In this document: one piece after another, positions 1 to 8,833 of the stretch | Numbering within the stretch: the first letter of the stretch is position 1 | Layout of the letters: each line of letters begins with the position of its first letter | Source: Oxalobacter vibrioformis | GTDB lineage: Bacteria > Pseudomonadota > Gammaproteobacteria > Burkholderiales > Burkholderiaceae_D | DNA: 64,000 nt | Direction of reading: 5' to 3' | Assembly: GCF_027118995.1 (NCBI RefSeq) | Contig: NZ_CP098242.1 | Coordinates: 1,240,001 to 1,304,000, forward strand | The notes under the pieces: model-generated | What the model was told of the DNA's origin: nothing | Databases searched by the model: none | The model's input: the letters and a program-made list of their open reading frames with translations, nothing else | Made by a program: the position numbers and the translations under genes

Positions 1-18
1 TTCCGACCGGATATATTC

Positions 19-32
19 TTGATTCAGGTCAA
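19..32. promoter_or_regulatory. FNR-like operator, distal copy
   Basis: TTGATTCAGGTCAA is a near-perfect dyad of the FNR type (TTGAT-N4-ATCAA) with one mismatch. It lies about 90 bp before the start of a Crp/Fnr-family regulator whose recognition helix contains the FNR-type E-x-x-S-R pattern. Autoregulation is inferred. Confidence 0.55.
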
Positions 33-58
33 TTTTCTCATTTAGAACCCTCCAGATC

Positions 59-72
59 TTGATCTTTGTCAA
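59..72. promoter_or_regulatory. FNR-like operator, proximal copy
   Basis: TTGATCTTTGTCAA is a second copy of the dyad, 40 bp downstream of the first (four helical turns, same face). The pairing and spacing make a chance match less likely. It ends about 50 bp before the regulator's ATG, a position compatible with either repression or class II activation. Confidence 0.55.
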
Positions 73-123
73 TTTTTTTGAGATGCTTCGCTATGTGATA
101 TCAAAACAGCAGGTTGAATATTC

Positions 124-732
124 ATGGCATTAATCGCAAACCACCCTGAAAAAAACATTATTCGTGTGCAGCTTTCCCAAAACTGCATATTGAAAGAATT
201 GACACAACAGGAGTTGCTGGAGCTTGAGCCGCACCTGGATGTGACAGACCATGTCAAGGGAGATTGCCTGACACACCAGGGCGATCGTGATCTGGATGTG
301 ATATTTGTCCTGGACGGCATCCTGAAAAGAGCCGTTGCCAACCAGCATGCAAAAGAAATGATCCTGCGTTTCACCAGTGAACGCTATATGGAGGCGACCT
401 ACGCATCATGGCGACTGAACAAGGCGGCATCATTCAGTATTATTGCGGTGACAAAAACCCGGGTTGCCCGGATTGCCATGCCGGCATGGTCAGCCTATAT
501 TCAGGACAAACCCAAGTTAAAACAATTCTTTGAGCTGGAAGTCATGCGTATCATGAGCAGTATCATGTCACATACCATTACACTGCACCTTCTGGATGCT
601 CCGGGCCGGGTACACCGTTTTCTGCGAAAACATCCTGACCTCTTTGATCGTATGCCGAAAAAAGAGCTGGCATCCTATCTGAATCTTTCCCCGGAAACAC
701 TGAGCCGCCTGAAAAACCAGGGAAAAATTTAA
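124..732 (+). CDS. Crp/Fnr-family transcriptional regulator with FNR-type recognition helix
   Basis: A 202-aa protein with an N-terminal cyclic-nucleotide-binding-like beta-roll (about residues 20-120), a dimerisation helix (about 125-160) and a short C-terminal helix-turn-helix. The last helix contains SPETLSR, matching the E-x-x-S-R pattern FNR uses to read TTGAT. Only two cysteines are visible in the N-terminal domain, so the four-Cys iron-sulfur site of true FNR is absent; the inducer is unknown. The protein stops right after the recognition helix, with no wing, about 20 residues shorter than usual. Two TTGAT/GTCAA dyads precede it. Its neighbours are oxalate-related genes with similar dyads, so a role in oxalate, redox or energy control is plausible but inferred. 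Confidence 0.8.
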   Translation: MALIANHPEKNIIRVQLSQNCILKELTQQELLELEPHLDVTDHVKGDCLTHQGDRDLDVIFVLDGILKRAVANQHAKEMILRFTSERYMEATYASWRLNKAASFSIIAVTKTRVARIAMPAWSAYIQDKPKLKQFFELEVMRIMSSIMSHTITLHLLDAPGRVHRFLRKHPDLFDRMPKKELASYLNLSPETLSRLKNQGKI

Positions 733-900
733 TCCCCTTTTGCATTTTTCCAACTCAGGCACGCCGCAGCCAATTTCTCTTTTGTGTCGCCTTATCCTTC
801 TGACACAGGCACGGCATTTTTATTCCCGTACATTCTGCCTGGCACTTAATGCCGGCAAGTGCCATTCAATGGCATTTGTATCCCGACTTTCAGGCAAAAA

Positions 901-930
901 AAAGCGGTAGTGCCGAAACACTACCGCTTT
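901..930. terminator. Bidirectional Rho-independent terminator
   Basis: AAAGCGGTAGTG, a 6-nt loop, then CACTACCGCTTT: a perfect 12-bp stem with A-rich sequence before and T-rich sequence after. It lies between the convergent regulator and OFA transporter genes and can serve both. Confidence 0.85.
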
Positions 931-990
931 TGTGCATTTAGCTTGTTATCAGGGGCAATTCAGCAAAAACCCCTGATCTGAAAAGCTATA

Positions 991-2271
991 TTATGCTGCT
1001 GCTTTCGCTTCTAAAGCCTCAACCTCTGCATTGTTGCCGAGGATGAAGCGACGACGCCATGGCTTCAGTACGAAGAAGGACAGGATCGAGCAGGTGAATG
1101 CGATACATGCGGAAAGGATAAACACGCGATCCCAGTTACCGCCGGCCGAGAGGCCTGCTGCAAACGGAACCAGCAGTGAGGATGTCCCTTTTGCTGTATA
1201 CAGTGTACCTGCGTTACCCGCCGCGTTTGCCACACCGAAGGTGTCAGCACACATGGATGGGAACAGTGAGAAGATCTCGCCCCAGAATGCGAAGGTCAGC
1301 GCTGCGAAGAGCATAAAGCCGAACGGTGTGCGACCATAAGCCATCAGACCGAGCAGTGCGAAGCCTTCACCCATGAACACCAGGAACATGATGTTTTCAC
1401 GGCCGAAACGATCAGAGAGATAACCGCAAAGTGGACGTGTCGCACCGTTAGCAATGTTGTCGATCGACATTGCCATCGTCAGCAGTGGCAGGGTAACACC
1501 CATCAGGGTTACCGGGATACGGGAAAGACCGTAGTCACGGGAAACCGGACCGAAGGAAGCCGTTGCCATAATACCGCCAGAAGCAACACCCACGAAGCAG
1601 ACATAAATCAGCCAGAAGATCGGCTGTCTCATGATTTGAGTCGGGGTGAACTCTTTCTTACTGGATACAACACGCGGCACAGCCTTGGTGCCTGGCGGCA
1701 GCTTGGCACGTGGCATGAAGATCGCGCAGATACAGATGATGATGCCCTGGAGGATACCGAATACCAGAAAGGTCTGCTCGTAGCCGGAGCTGTTGATCAT
1801 GGAAGCAACCGGAATAACGGTAATAGCAGCACCACCACCGAAACCGGCAGCTGTTGCACCCGCAGCAAGACCGCGCTTGTCCGGGAACCATTTCAGCGCA
1901 TTACCCACCGCAGTACCGTAAACAGCACCAGCACCCATACCGGTGATGACGGAAGCGATATACAGTACAGTCAGAGTGGAGGCATAGGAATACATGATCC
2001 AGCCGATGGTAACCAGGATCGCGCCACCAAAAATAACTGGCCTAGGACCAAATTTGTCAACCAGCCAACCTTCTACCGGAACCAGCCAGGTTTCGAAGAA
2101 AATGAAGATGGTAAATGCAAGCTGAATTGATGTACGTGCCCAATGATATTTATCTTGGATCGGTGCGACGAACAGCGTCCAGCCGTATTGACAGTTGGCC
2201 ACGGTGGCCATACAGACAATACCTAGAATTAGCTGCACCCACCGATTTGGGTACTTTTCTTGTGTAGCCAT
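991..2271 (-). CDS. Oxalate/formate antiporter family (OFA) MFS transporter
   Basis: A 426-aa MFS protein with 12 predicted membrane segments. The start is the internal ATG at 2271 because CTTTAAAGGAG lies 9 nt upstream. MFS motif A-like signatures occur after TM2 (VDKFGPR, about residue 71) and after TM8 (LSDRFGR, about 285). The two cationic residues that bind oxalate in O. formigenes OxlT align with R279 (in GATRP) and K361 (in YTAKG), so a dicarboxylate or monocarboxylate exchanger is likely. It is clearly not the classical OxlT sequence as I recall it: around the pocket tryptophan it reads FWGEIFSLFP rather than TWGGSYALFP, placing a glutamate and a phenylalanine where OxlT has Gly and Tyr. 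Oxalate/formate exchange is probable, but another small carboxylate is possible. Confidence 0.85.
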   Translation of the reverse strand: MATQEKYPNRWVQLILGIVCMATVANCQYGWTLFVAPIQDKYHWARTSIQLAFTIFIFFETWLVPVEGWLVDKFGPRPVIFGGAILVTIGWIMYSYASTLTVLYIASVITGMGAGAVYGTAVGNALKWFPDKRGLAAGATAAGFGGGAAITVIPVASMINSSGYEQTFLVFGILQGIIICICAIFMPRAKLPPGTKAVPRVVSSKKEFTPTQIMRQPIFWLIYVCFVGVASGGIMATASFGPVSRDYGLSRIPVTLMGVTLPLLTMAMSIDNIANGATRPLCGYLSDRFGRENIMFLVFMGEGFALLGLMAYGRTPFGFMLFAALTFAFWGEIFSLFPSMCADTFGVANAAGNAGTLYTAKGTSSLLVPFAAGLSAGGNWDRVFILSACIAFTCSILSFFVLKPWRRRFILGNNAEVEALEAKAAA

Positions 2272-2443
2272 AATTCTACTCTCCTTTAAAGTTACTAAAC
2301 ACGGTCTCTTACGGATGTTAATGACTCCGCTTACTTCCGGACTATGCGCTCTTGCCAATTAATACTTAGCCGCAGACTGGTAAAACATGGATCCAATTTG
2401 CGGAATAGCATACTTATTGTGCGAGAACAATTTTATGCTGAAA

Positions 2444-2457
2444 ATGACCTTGGTCAA
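2444..2457. promoter_or_regulatory. FNR-like operator upstream of the OFA transporter
   Basis: ATGACCTTGGTCAA is a dyad matching TTGAY-N4-RTCAA with one end mismatch, about 175 bp before the transporter start in an AT-rich 290-bp intergenic region. That region shows no other gene. The site is the weakest match of the set. Confidence 0.4.
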
Positions 2458-2562
2458 GATTAGATTTTTTTATCACATTATGATCTAGCCAAAATGGATA
2501 AGGAATACTACCAAACTTCATGTAATTTCAAGTGGTTTTTTGATATTTTTCTTATAATTTTT

Positions 2563-2970
2563 TTATTTCTTATGCTTTTTTTGCAACATCCGATCAAGAC
2601 TGGCAGCCTGAGCAAGGGTGCGTGAGTGCGTTCCGGATGCAATTCTTTCCACTTCATCGTGAGCTTTGACATCAAAAACCAGGGTACGCCCGCTCACAGA
2701 AACCAGCTCTGCCGTTGCTGTCACCTGCATACCGACAGGCGTTGCCGCATCATGTGTCAACGCCAGATGCACACCAACTGTCTGCTGACCTTCTGCCAGA
2801 TACGATGAAACTGCCTCCTGTGCAGCTGCTTCGACAAGCGCTACCAGCATGGGCGTTGCCAGGACATCCCGCCCGCCACTCCCCATATGACGCGCGGTGT
2901 GCGCGTCACTTACGATGATCGAGACTTCACCCTGAAGGCCCGGCTTAAGCATATTTTCCTTGCGGCTCAT
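2563..2970 (-). CDS. Thioesterase-like hot-dog protein (FlK family)
   Basis: A 135-aa protein beginning MSRKENML, chosen because AAGAGGA lies 6-7 nt before this ATG; an earlier in-frame ATG would overlap that ribosome site. The pattern GSGGRDVLATPMLVALVEAAA followed by a hydrophobic sheet with HDAATPVG matches the fluoroacetyl-CoA-thioesterase-like branch of hot-dog thioesterases. In FlK a Thr, Glu and His act in catalysis; T50, E57 and H83 (approximate numbering) are candidates here. In this setting it could hydrolyse a small acyl-CoA such as oxalyl-CoA or formyl-CoA by-products, but that is inference. It is separated from the pyk operon by a terminator. Confidence 0.72.
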   Translation of the reverse strand: MSRKENMLKPGLQGEVSIIVSDAHTARHMGSGGRDVLATPMLVALVEAAAQEAVSSYLAEGQQTVGVHLALTHDAATPVGMQVTATAELVSVSGRTLVFDVKAHDEVERIASGTHSRTLAQAASLDRMLQKKHKK

Positions 2971-3024
2971 TTTCATTCCTCTTTTATTCATTTGATGAAT
3001 CACGGCAAAAGTGTAGGGGGAAAA

Positions 3025-3056
3025 TAAAAAAACAGGGCCTGCACCCTGTTTTTTTT
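3025..3056. terminator. Rho-independent terminator at the end of the pyk operon
   Basis: AACAGGG-CCTGCA-CCCTGTT flanked by A and T runs on either side, so it works in both directions. It ends the leftward pyk-glycerate kinase transcript and insulates the thioesterase gene. Confidence 0.85.
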
Positions 3057-3085
3057 ACTAAATCCATTCCAATTTCGCATTTACC

Positions 3086-4513
3086 TTATTGCGGCTTGGG
3101 GATTTCCGCCACACGCAGCAAATTGGTATTGCCCGGCTGTCCGAAAGGCATGCCGGCAGCAATGGCAATCTGGTCGCCTGGCAGCCCGAGGCCTTCTGTA
3201 AAGACGATATGGCACGCGGCATCCACCATTTCATTCACATCAGCCACATCATGATCCATCACGGTTGAATGAACACCCCAGGCCAGTGCCAGCCGGCGTG
3301 CTGTTGCAACGTACGGGGTAATACTGAGAATCGGCGCCATGGGCCTTTCACGCGCCGCCTGAAGGCTGGTGCTGCCGGTGTCGGTATACGTTACGGTGGC
3401 AACCGCGCGGATGATATGGGTAACCGCCCGCAACGCCACAAAAATGGCATCACGCGGGGAGGGCAATATCATCTCGTGCTGCGCATTGATCATTTTGGGA
3501 TAAATCGGATCACGTTCGACTTCATTGATAATGCGATCCATGATGGACACAGCCTGCACCGGATAAGCCCCGCTGGCGGATTCCGCAGACAGCATCACTG
3601 CATCAGTACCATCATAAATCGCGCTGGCGACGTCTGACGCCTCTGCCCGGGTCGGCGAGGGAGAGTAAATCATCGACTCCAGCATCTGTGTGGCAACAAT
3701 ACTGGGCTTGCCATAATCCCTGCAGGCGCGCAGGATGCGCTTTTGCGCGCCCGGCACCTGCTCTGGCGGCAACTCGACGCCCAGATCACCACGAGCCACC
3801 ATTACCGCATCAGATGCCCTGACGATTTCATCCAGTTGCTCAAGGGCAGAAGGCTTTTCCAGTTTTGTCATCAGGCCGGCACGGCCTCCGATCAACTGAC
3901 GCGCTTCCTCCAGATCTTCCGGTCGCTGGACAAACGACAATGCAACCCAGTCGACCCCCAAAGAAAGCGCAAACTCCAGATCCCGGCGATCTTTTTCCGT
4001 GATGATGGGAATAGGTAAAATCACATCAGGAACATTCACCCCTTTTCTGTCTGACAGCGGACCGCCGGTTATTACCTCTGCTTTGATATGATTTGCGTCA
4101 CTGTCAATGACTTTCAGGCGCAACTTCCCATCATCAAGTGAAATGGAATGCCCGGCAGACATCAGATCGAAGAGTTCGGGATGCGGCAGGGATACCCGCT
4201 GTTCATCCCCATCCTTGCTGTTCAGATCAAAAGTAAATTCCCTTCCGGCAACGAGTTCGATTTTGCCCGAGGCAAATTTGCCGATGCGCAGCTTCGGTCC
4301 CTGCAGATCGGCCAGGATACCGATCGGCCGGCCGCTGAGCCGCTCAATCTCGCGCACGATTTCATAACGTGCCCGATGATCTTCCTGGGTGCCGTGGCTG
4401 AAGTTGAAACGAAATACATCCACACCCGCTTCAAAGAGCGCCAGTATGGTTTCCTTGTCCGAACTGGCCGGGCCAAGTGTGGCAACAATTTTTGCTTTAC
4501 GGTGGCGTCGCAT
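3086..4513 (-). CDS. pyk: Pyruvate kinase
   Basis: A 475-aa pyruvate kinase that converts phosphoenolpyruvate and ADP to pyruvate and ATP. It starts KIVATLGPASS and has the NFSHG phosphate-site motif, the LTKLEKP active-site lysine and glutamate region, the MVARGDLGVE metal-binding loop and the ATQMLESM segment, in the expected order, plus the C-terminal allosteric domain. The start is the ATG at 4513, with AAAGAG 6 nt upstream; a TTG six codons earlier is less likely. It lies 22 bp downstream of glycerate kinase on the same strand. In oxalate users this arrangement takes glyoxylate-derived glycerate into central metabolism. Confidence 0.97.
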   Translation of the reverse strand: MRRHRKAKIVATLGPASSDKETILALFEAGVDVFRFNFSHGTQEDHRARYEIVREIERLSGRPIGILADLQGPKLRIGKFASGKIELVAGREFTFDLNSKDGDEQRVSLPHPELFDLMSAGHSISLDDGKLRLKVIDSDANHIKAEVITGGPLSDRKGVNVPDVILPIPIITEKDRRDLEFALSLGVDWVALSFVQRPEDLEEARQLIGGRAGLMTKLEKPSALEQLDEIVRASDAVMVARGDLGVELPPEQVPGAQKRILRACRDYGKPSIVATQMLESMIYSPSPTRAEASDVASAIYDGTDAVMLSAESASGAYPVQAVSIMDRIINEVERDPIYPKMINAQHEMILPSPRDAIFVALRAVTHIIRAVATVTYTDTGSTSLQAARERPMAPILSITPYVATARRLALAWGVHSTVMDHDVADVNEMVDAACHIVFTEGLGLPGDQIAIAAGMPFGQPGNTNLLRVAEIPKPQ

Positions 4514-4535
4514 GATGATCTCTTTTTTCAATAAT

Positions 4536-5807
4536 CTACATCATTAAAATAGCACGAAAATCGTTGACATTCGTGCGCGAAGGGCCAGTAACCAGCAAAT
4601 CATCCAGGATACTGAAAAAATAGTGTCCGTTATTGTTTTCGAGAAGGCTTCGGGCATGTACCCCCTTTCTCCTGGCCCGGGAAAGCGAATCGGGCATATA
4701 GAGTGCCCCGGCATTGTCTTCCGAACCATCAATTCCATCCGTATCACAGGCAATGGCATAAACACCCGGCAAAGCCTCCATGGCAATGGCAAAACCCAGC
4801 AAAAACTCGGTATTACGGCCGCCCCTGCCGTTACCTCGTAGTGTGACAGTCGTTTCTCCACCGGAAATCATCAGGCAGGGTTTGGCAAACGGCTGGGCGT
4901 GTGTCACAACCTGCCGCGCCATTGCCGCATGCATGAGCGCAATATCACGTGCCTCCCCCTCAATGCGGTCAGACAGGATATAAGGTGTAATGCCGGCGGC
5001 TCGTGACATGCTGGCAGCCGCATCCAGCGCATCCTGCGCCCTGGCAATGACGTGGCTTTCATTGCGCGCAAAGCGGACATCACCGGGCTTTGGCGTTTCC
5101 CAGGCCCCGCTTTCGAGGTGCTCCCCGATATTTTCCGGCAGATCAATCCGGTATTTTTTCAGAATGGCCAATGCATCAGCACAGGTCGTCGGATCCGGCA
5201 ATGTCGGCCCACTGGCAATAACCGCCGGATCATCACCCGGAATATCCGAAATCATCAACGTCACGACACGGGCCGGTGCACAGGCCAGGGCAAGCCGGCC
5301 TCCCTTGATCTGTGACAGATGTTTCCTGACGCAGTTCATTTCAGAAATCGATGCGCCACTTCTTAAAAGGGCATGATTGATATCCTGCTTTTCCTGCAGC
5401 GTCATTCCTTCTGCCGGCAAAGACAGTAACGCAGACCCACCACCTGAGATCAGGCACAACACCAGATCCTTATCCGTCAGGCCGCTGACCATTTCCATGA
5501 TGCGACGTGCCGCATTCTTCCCGGCCTCATCCGGCACAGGGTGCGCAGCTTCCACCACTTCGATGAATGTTGTATCTGCCCCATGCCCATAAGGGGCCAC
5601 AACCAGTCCCAAGACGTCTTCCTTGTAGTGATCCTCTACCACTTTTGCCATGGCCGCAGCGCCCTTTCCGGCACCGACAACCAGTGTACGGCCGCCATCA
5701 GGCAACCGGGGGAGATAAGGGGGGAGGCATTTTTCCGCACTCACGGCTGCAACAGCTGTTGCATAAAGATCAATGAGGAACTGTCGCGGATCGGAAAGAG
5801 ACGTCAT
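4536..5807 (-). CDS. ttuD: Glycerate 2-kinase (MOFRL family, TtuD/GckA-like)
   Basis: A 423-aa protein of the DUF4147-MOFRL glycerate kinase family, which phosphorylates D-glycerate to 2-phosphoglycerate; older annotations call it hydroxypyruvate reductase TtuD. Diagnostic segments are VVGAGKGAAAMA near the N terminus, CLISGGGSALL and the ISGGETTVTLRGNGRGGRN block in the MOFRL domain, followed by CDTDGIDGSEDNAGA. The start at 5807 is preceded by an AGG 8 nt away; the longer reading adds 21 unlikely residues. It sits directly upstream of pyk and downstream of hyi, consistent with glyoxylate assimilation through tartronate semialdehyde and glycerate. Confidence 0.93.
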   Translation of the reverse strand: MTSLSDPRQFLIDLYATAVAAVSAEKCLPPYLPRLPDGGRTLVVGAGKGAAAMAKVVEDHYKEDVLGLVVAPYGHGADTTFIEVVEAAHPVPDEAGKNAARRIMEMVSGLTDKDLVLCLISGGGSALLSLPAEGMTLQEKQDINHALLRSGASISEMNCVRKHLSQIKGGRLALACAPARVVTLMISDIPGDDPAVIASGPTLPDPTTCADALAILKKYRIDLPENIGEHLESGAWETPKPGDVRFARNESHVIARAQDALDAAASMSRAAGITPYILSDRIEGEARDIALMHAAMARQVVTHAQPFAKPCLMISGGETTVTLRGNGRGGRNTEFLLGFAIAMEALPGVYAIACDTDGIDGSEDNAGALYMPDSLSRARRKGVHARSLLENNNGHYFFSILDDLLVTGPSRTNVNDFRAILMM

Positions 5808-5985
5808 GAGCTGAACCTGCCAATGAAAAAAGCCATCAAACAGTCGGCTGACTATGCTGTCATATGACAAGCATCATACCGCATCTGTTCCAGTGGCCTC
5901 AAAAAACTTTGCAGGAGAAAGCATGAACTCTCCCCGGCAATGGCACGAGTCAGCCCTCGTTAATTTGCTGGCTGTAGATAAATCC

Positions 5986-6765
5986 TTATACCCCGTGTGC
6001 CTTGATCCAGCCCAGACCTTCTGTGGTAGTGGTTTTCGGACGGTATTCGCAGCCAATCCACCCGTCATAACCCAGTTCATCAATAAAGGAAAAAAGAAAA
6101 CGATAGTTAATCTCGCCGGTACCCGGCTCATGTCTGCCGGGGCTATCTGCCAGCTGCATATGCCTGATCATGGCAATATTGGCCTTGATCGTATTGGCAA
6201 GCTCCCCTTCCATACGCTGCATGTGATAAATGTCCAGCTGTAAAAAGACATTGTCAGAGCCTGCATCCCTTATCATGTCAATCGCTTTTTGCGTATAAGA
6301 CAGGTAAGCACCGGGCACGTCCAGGTTGTTGACCGGCTCAACCAGCAACCGGATACCCGCGTTCTTCAATTCACCAGCGGCAAATGCCAGGTTATCAACA
6401 AAAGTTTTGTAGATCCGGGCTTCTGGTACGCCATGCGGTGCTATGCCGCCCAGGCAATTGATCTGTTTGACGCCCAGCGTTTTCCCCGCCTCAATCGCTT
6501 TTTCTACGCCGTCCCGGAATTCGCTCACCCGGTTTGGATTGGCCGCAATTCCCCTGTCACCGCCTTCCCAGTCTCCTGCTGGCAGGTTGAAAAGCACCAT
6601 TTCCAGTTGATTGGATTTGAGCCTTTCGGCAATCTGCTCCATATCAAAGGCATAGGGAAACTGGCACTCTACGCCCTTGAACCCTGCTTTTGCCGCAGCA
6701 TCAAAACGCTCCATGAAAGGCACTTCAGTAAACAGCATACTCAGATTAGCGGATAATTTAGGCAT
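5986..6765 (-). CDS. hyi: Hydroxypyruvate isomerase
   Basis: A 259-aa TIM-barrel protein of the xylose-isomerase-like superfamily that interconverts hydroxypyruvate and tartronate semialdehyde. It starts MPKLSANLSMLFTE, typical of Hyi, and shows the metal-site acids in VEPVNNLDVPGAYL, LQLDIYHMQR and the terminal GCEYRP segment. An AGGA site lies about 10 nt upstream. It is 180 bp upstream of the glycerate kinase gene on the same strand. Glyoxylate carboligase and tartronate semialdehyde reductase, the usual companions, are not in the window, so the cluster is split compared with the classical gcl-hyi-glxR-ttuD-pyk order. Confidence 0.92.
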   Translation of the reverse strand: MPKLSANLSMLFTEVPFMERFDAAAKAGFKGVECQFPYAFDMEQIAERLKSNQLEMVLFNLPAGDWEGGDRGIAANPNRVSEFRDGVEKAIEAGKTLGVKQINCLGGIAPHGVPEARIYKTFVDNLAFAAGELKNAGIRLLVEPVNNLDVPGAYLSYTQKAIDMIRDAGSDNVFLQLDIYHMQRMEGELANTIKANIAMIRHMQLADSPGRHEPGTGEINYRFLFSFIDELGYDGWIGCEYRPKTTTTEGLGWIKAHGV

Positions 6766-6900
6766 TATTCTGCTTTCCTCATTTATTCAGTCTTCTGTAA
6801 CATCCAGCATACCATCTGTGACGGAAAACCCGCTTTTCTATTGACGATTTGCTGGCTGTTTATACCTGCTCGTGTTATTGGTCCCAACCACCATCAAACA

Positions 6901-6932
6901 AAAACGGCAACCATTTGAGTGATTGCCGTTTT
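6901..6932. terminator. Bidirectional terminator between the PLP lyase and hyi
   Basis: AAAACGGCAA and TTGCCGTTTT form a perfect 10-bp stem around a 12-nt loop, with A/T tracts at both ends. It lies just past the stop of the leftward PLP-lyase gene. Confidence 0.85.
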
Positions 6933-6954
6933 GTTCATTAAAAACAGAGCTGCA

Positions 6955-8409
6955 TTACAGGCTGTCGCCAAAATCGGCCCTGAATTTCGCCATGAGTTTT
7001 TGCGGCCAGTCAGAGGTTGCCTCAAGGCGCCCCAGAAAGAAACGAAGGACTTTCGGCTCTTCGACAAAACGCAGCCCCCCAACCAGATTGCGGTTTTCCC
7101 ACAGCCACTTGATCCGGTCCTCAACATACTTGACCTGGGAAAGCGTAAAGACACGGCGCGGGAAAGCCAGGCGGAGCAATTCCACTTCAGAAGGCACATC
7201 ATTGCCATTTGCATCACGATCCATGGAAATGGTGCCGCGTTCCATGCCACGAGCGCCCGATACGATATAAAGCGCGGCGCCCAGTGCACCGGCAGGATAA
7301 TCAAGCGAGTTCAGGTGTGGCAGGAAACCCGTTGCATCCAGATGGCACCCCAGCCCGCCGGCAGGCGTAATCACCGGAATCCCCTGGGCATCCAGGCTGT
7401 CCACCAGGTAGCGGATGAATTCCGGCGAATGCTTGATCATGTCCCAGTCGAGACCTTCCCGCAGGCCGACGGCCATGGCTTCAATCTCGCGTACCGACAT
7501 GCCGCCATAGGTCAAAAAGCCTTCAAAAAGCGGAATCAGATCACGCATTTTCAGAAAAAGCTCACGATTGTTCGTGGCAATGCCACCCCCGCGTGCGCAA
7601 CCGAATTTCCGGCTGGACAAGTACAGGATATCCGCCAGATCACACATTGTATGGAGAATTTCCTTGACACTCTTGTCCTTGAATTCCGGTTCGCGCATCT
7701 TGATGAAATAGACGTTTTCACCGACAAGGCTGACGTCCAGCACGATCATCAGCCCGTTTTCATCTGCGACCTTGCGCACTTCACGCATGTTTTCAATGGA
7801 AAAAGGCTGGCCACCAATCAGATTGGTACCGGCTTCCAACCGGATATAAGGAATATTTTCCTTGCCGTGCTGCCTGATTGCCGCTTTCAGCTTGTCAATG
7901 TCAATATTGCCTTTGAATGGCTTCTTGGATTTGATTTCGAGCGCATCATCGTTGAAAACCTCCAGCACGGTGCCGCCGGCATATTCAATATGCGCCTTGG
8001 TCGTTGTGAAATGAAAGTTCATCGGCACAACGCCGTCTTTCTGGACGAAAACCTGGGAAATAATATGTTCAGCTGCGCGCCCCTGGTGAACAGGCAGGAA
8101 AAGTTTTTTATTGAAAACTTCTTCTATGGCTTCAGCAAGCCGGTTGAAGGATTCCGAACCGGCATAGGCATCATCGGCAACCATCATCGCAGCCAATTGC
8201 TGGTCAGACATGGCGTTGGTGCCGCTGTCTGTCAACATATCCATGAATACATCGCGATTTTGCAGCAGGAAGGTATTAAAACCTGCGCCTTCCATCGCTT
8301 TTAAGCGCTCTTCAATGGGTAACAGATTCAGTTTCTGGACAATGCGAACCTTGTGCATTTCTACGGGCACATTTTCGCCGCTGGTCAGTTTGATTGCTTC
8401 GTTGAACAT
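6955..8409 (-). CDS. PLP-dependent beta-eliminating lyase, tyrosine phenol-lyase/tryptophanase family
   Basis: A 484-aa fold-type I PLP enzyme. It resembles tyrosine phenol-lyase more than tryptophanase: DMLTDSGTNAMSD, DDAYAGSESF, LPVHQGR and FTTTKAH align closely with TPL as I remember it. The Schiff-base lysine is K268 (in LSSRKFG) and the pyridine-nitrogen aspartate is D225. The arginine that binds the PLP ring oxygen and assists catalysis in both families (TPL Arg217 in DATR) is Leu228 here, and the residue after the lysine is Phe instead of Asp. The substrate-carboxylate arginine region (GARGMERG) is kept. The true substrate is therefore doubtful. The start has a GGGA site 5 nt upstream. 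Confidence 0.82.
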   Translation of the reverse strand: MFNEAIKLTSGENVPVEMHKVRIVQKLNLLPIEERLKAMEGAGFNTFLLQNRDVFMDMLTDSGTNAMSDQQLAAMMVADDAYAGSESFNRLAEAIEEVFNKKLFLPVHQGRAAEHIISQVFVQKDGVVPMNFHFTTTKAHIEYAGGTVLEVFNDDALEIKSKKPFKGNIDIDKLKAAIRQHGKENIPYIRLEAGTNLIGGQPFSIENMREVRKVADENGLMIVLDVSLVGENVYFIKMREPEFKDKSVKEILHTMCDLADILYLSSRKFGCARGGGIATNNRELFLKMRDLIPLFEGFLTYGGMSVREIEAMAVGLREGLDWDMIKHSPEFIRYLVDSLDAQGIPVITPAGGLGCHLDATGFLPHLNSLDYPAGALGAALYIVSGARGMERGTISMDRDANGNDVPSEVELLRLAFPRRVFTLSQVKYVEDRIKWLWENRNLVGGLRFVEEPKVLRFFLGRLEATSDWPQKLMAKFRADFGDSL

Positions 8410-8496
8410 ACAAATCCCGGTCAGATGGGTTTATCAATAAAAAACCCCCGCTCTCTGATAATCCAGGAGCAGGTGAGGAAGTTTCAACAACAGAAT

Positions 8497-8573
8497 TGGT
8501 CGGGGTGAGAGGATTCGAACCTCCGGCCTCTACGTCCCGAACGTAGCGCTCTACCAGGCTAAGCTACACCCCG
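8497..8573 (-). tRNA. tRNA-Pro (anticodon CGG)
   Basis: Read on the minus strand, a complete cloverleaf: acceptor CGGGGTG, D arm, anticodon stem CTACG/CGTAG with loop TTCGGGA (anticodon CGG), T loop TTCGAAT, and a 3' end with discriminator A and encoded CCA. Length 77 nt. Confidence 0.97.
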
Positions 8574-8833
8574 TCTGATTACAGAATACCGCACATTTGC
8601 CAGACCATCCGTTGTACCGCAAAGGCGCACAATTGTAGCAAACTCTGTTGCTGTTGACTATCAGAAAAAAGAATTTTCACGAATCACTTTGGTATCATTT
8701 CGACAGATATCGACGTACCGGATTCCCCTTGAAAAGGAACACCTGCCGGGCAAGCCCTGCCCTGGCGAATGCTAAAATACAGCAGTATCCTATTTTCAAT
8801 ATACCGCATCATCACGCTTTTCCCGGGACATCT

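Noticed and set aside
6919-8304. Rightward 461-codon open frame
   Set aside because: It is the exact antisense of the PLP lyase, with no ribosome site and no recognisable domain; composition explains its length.
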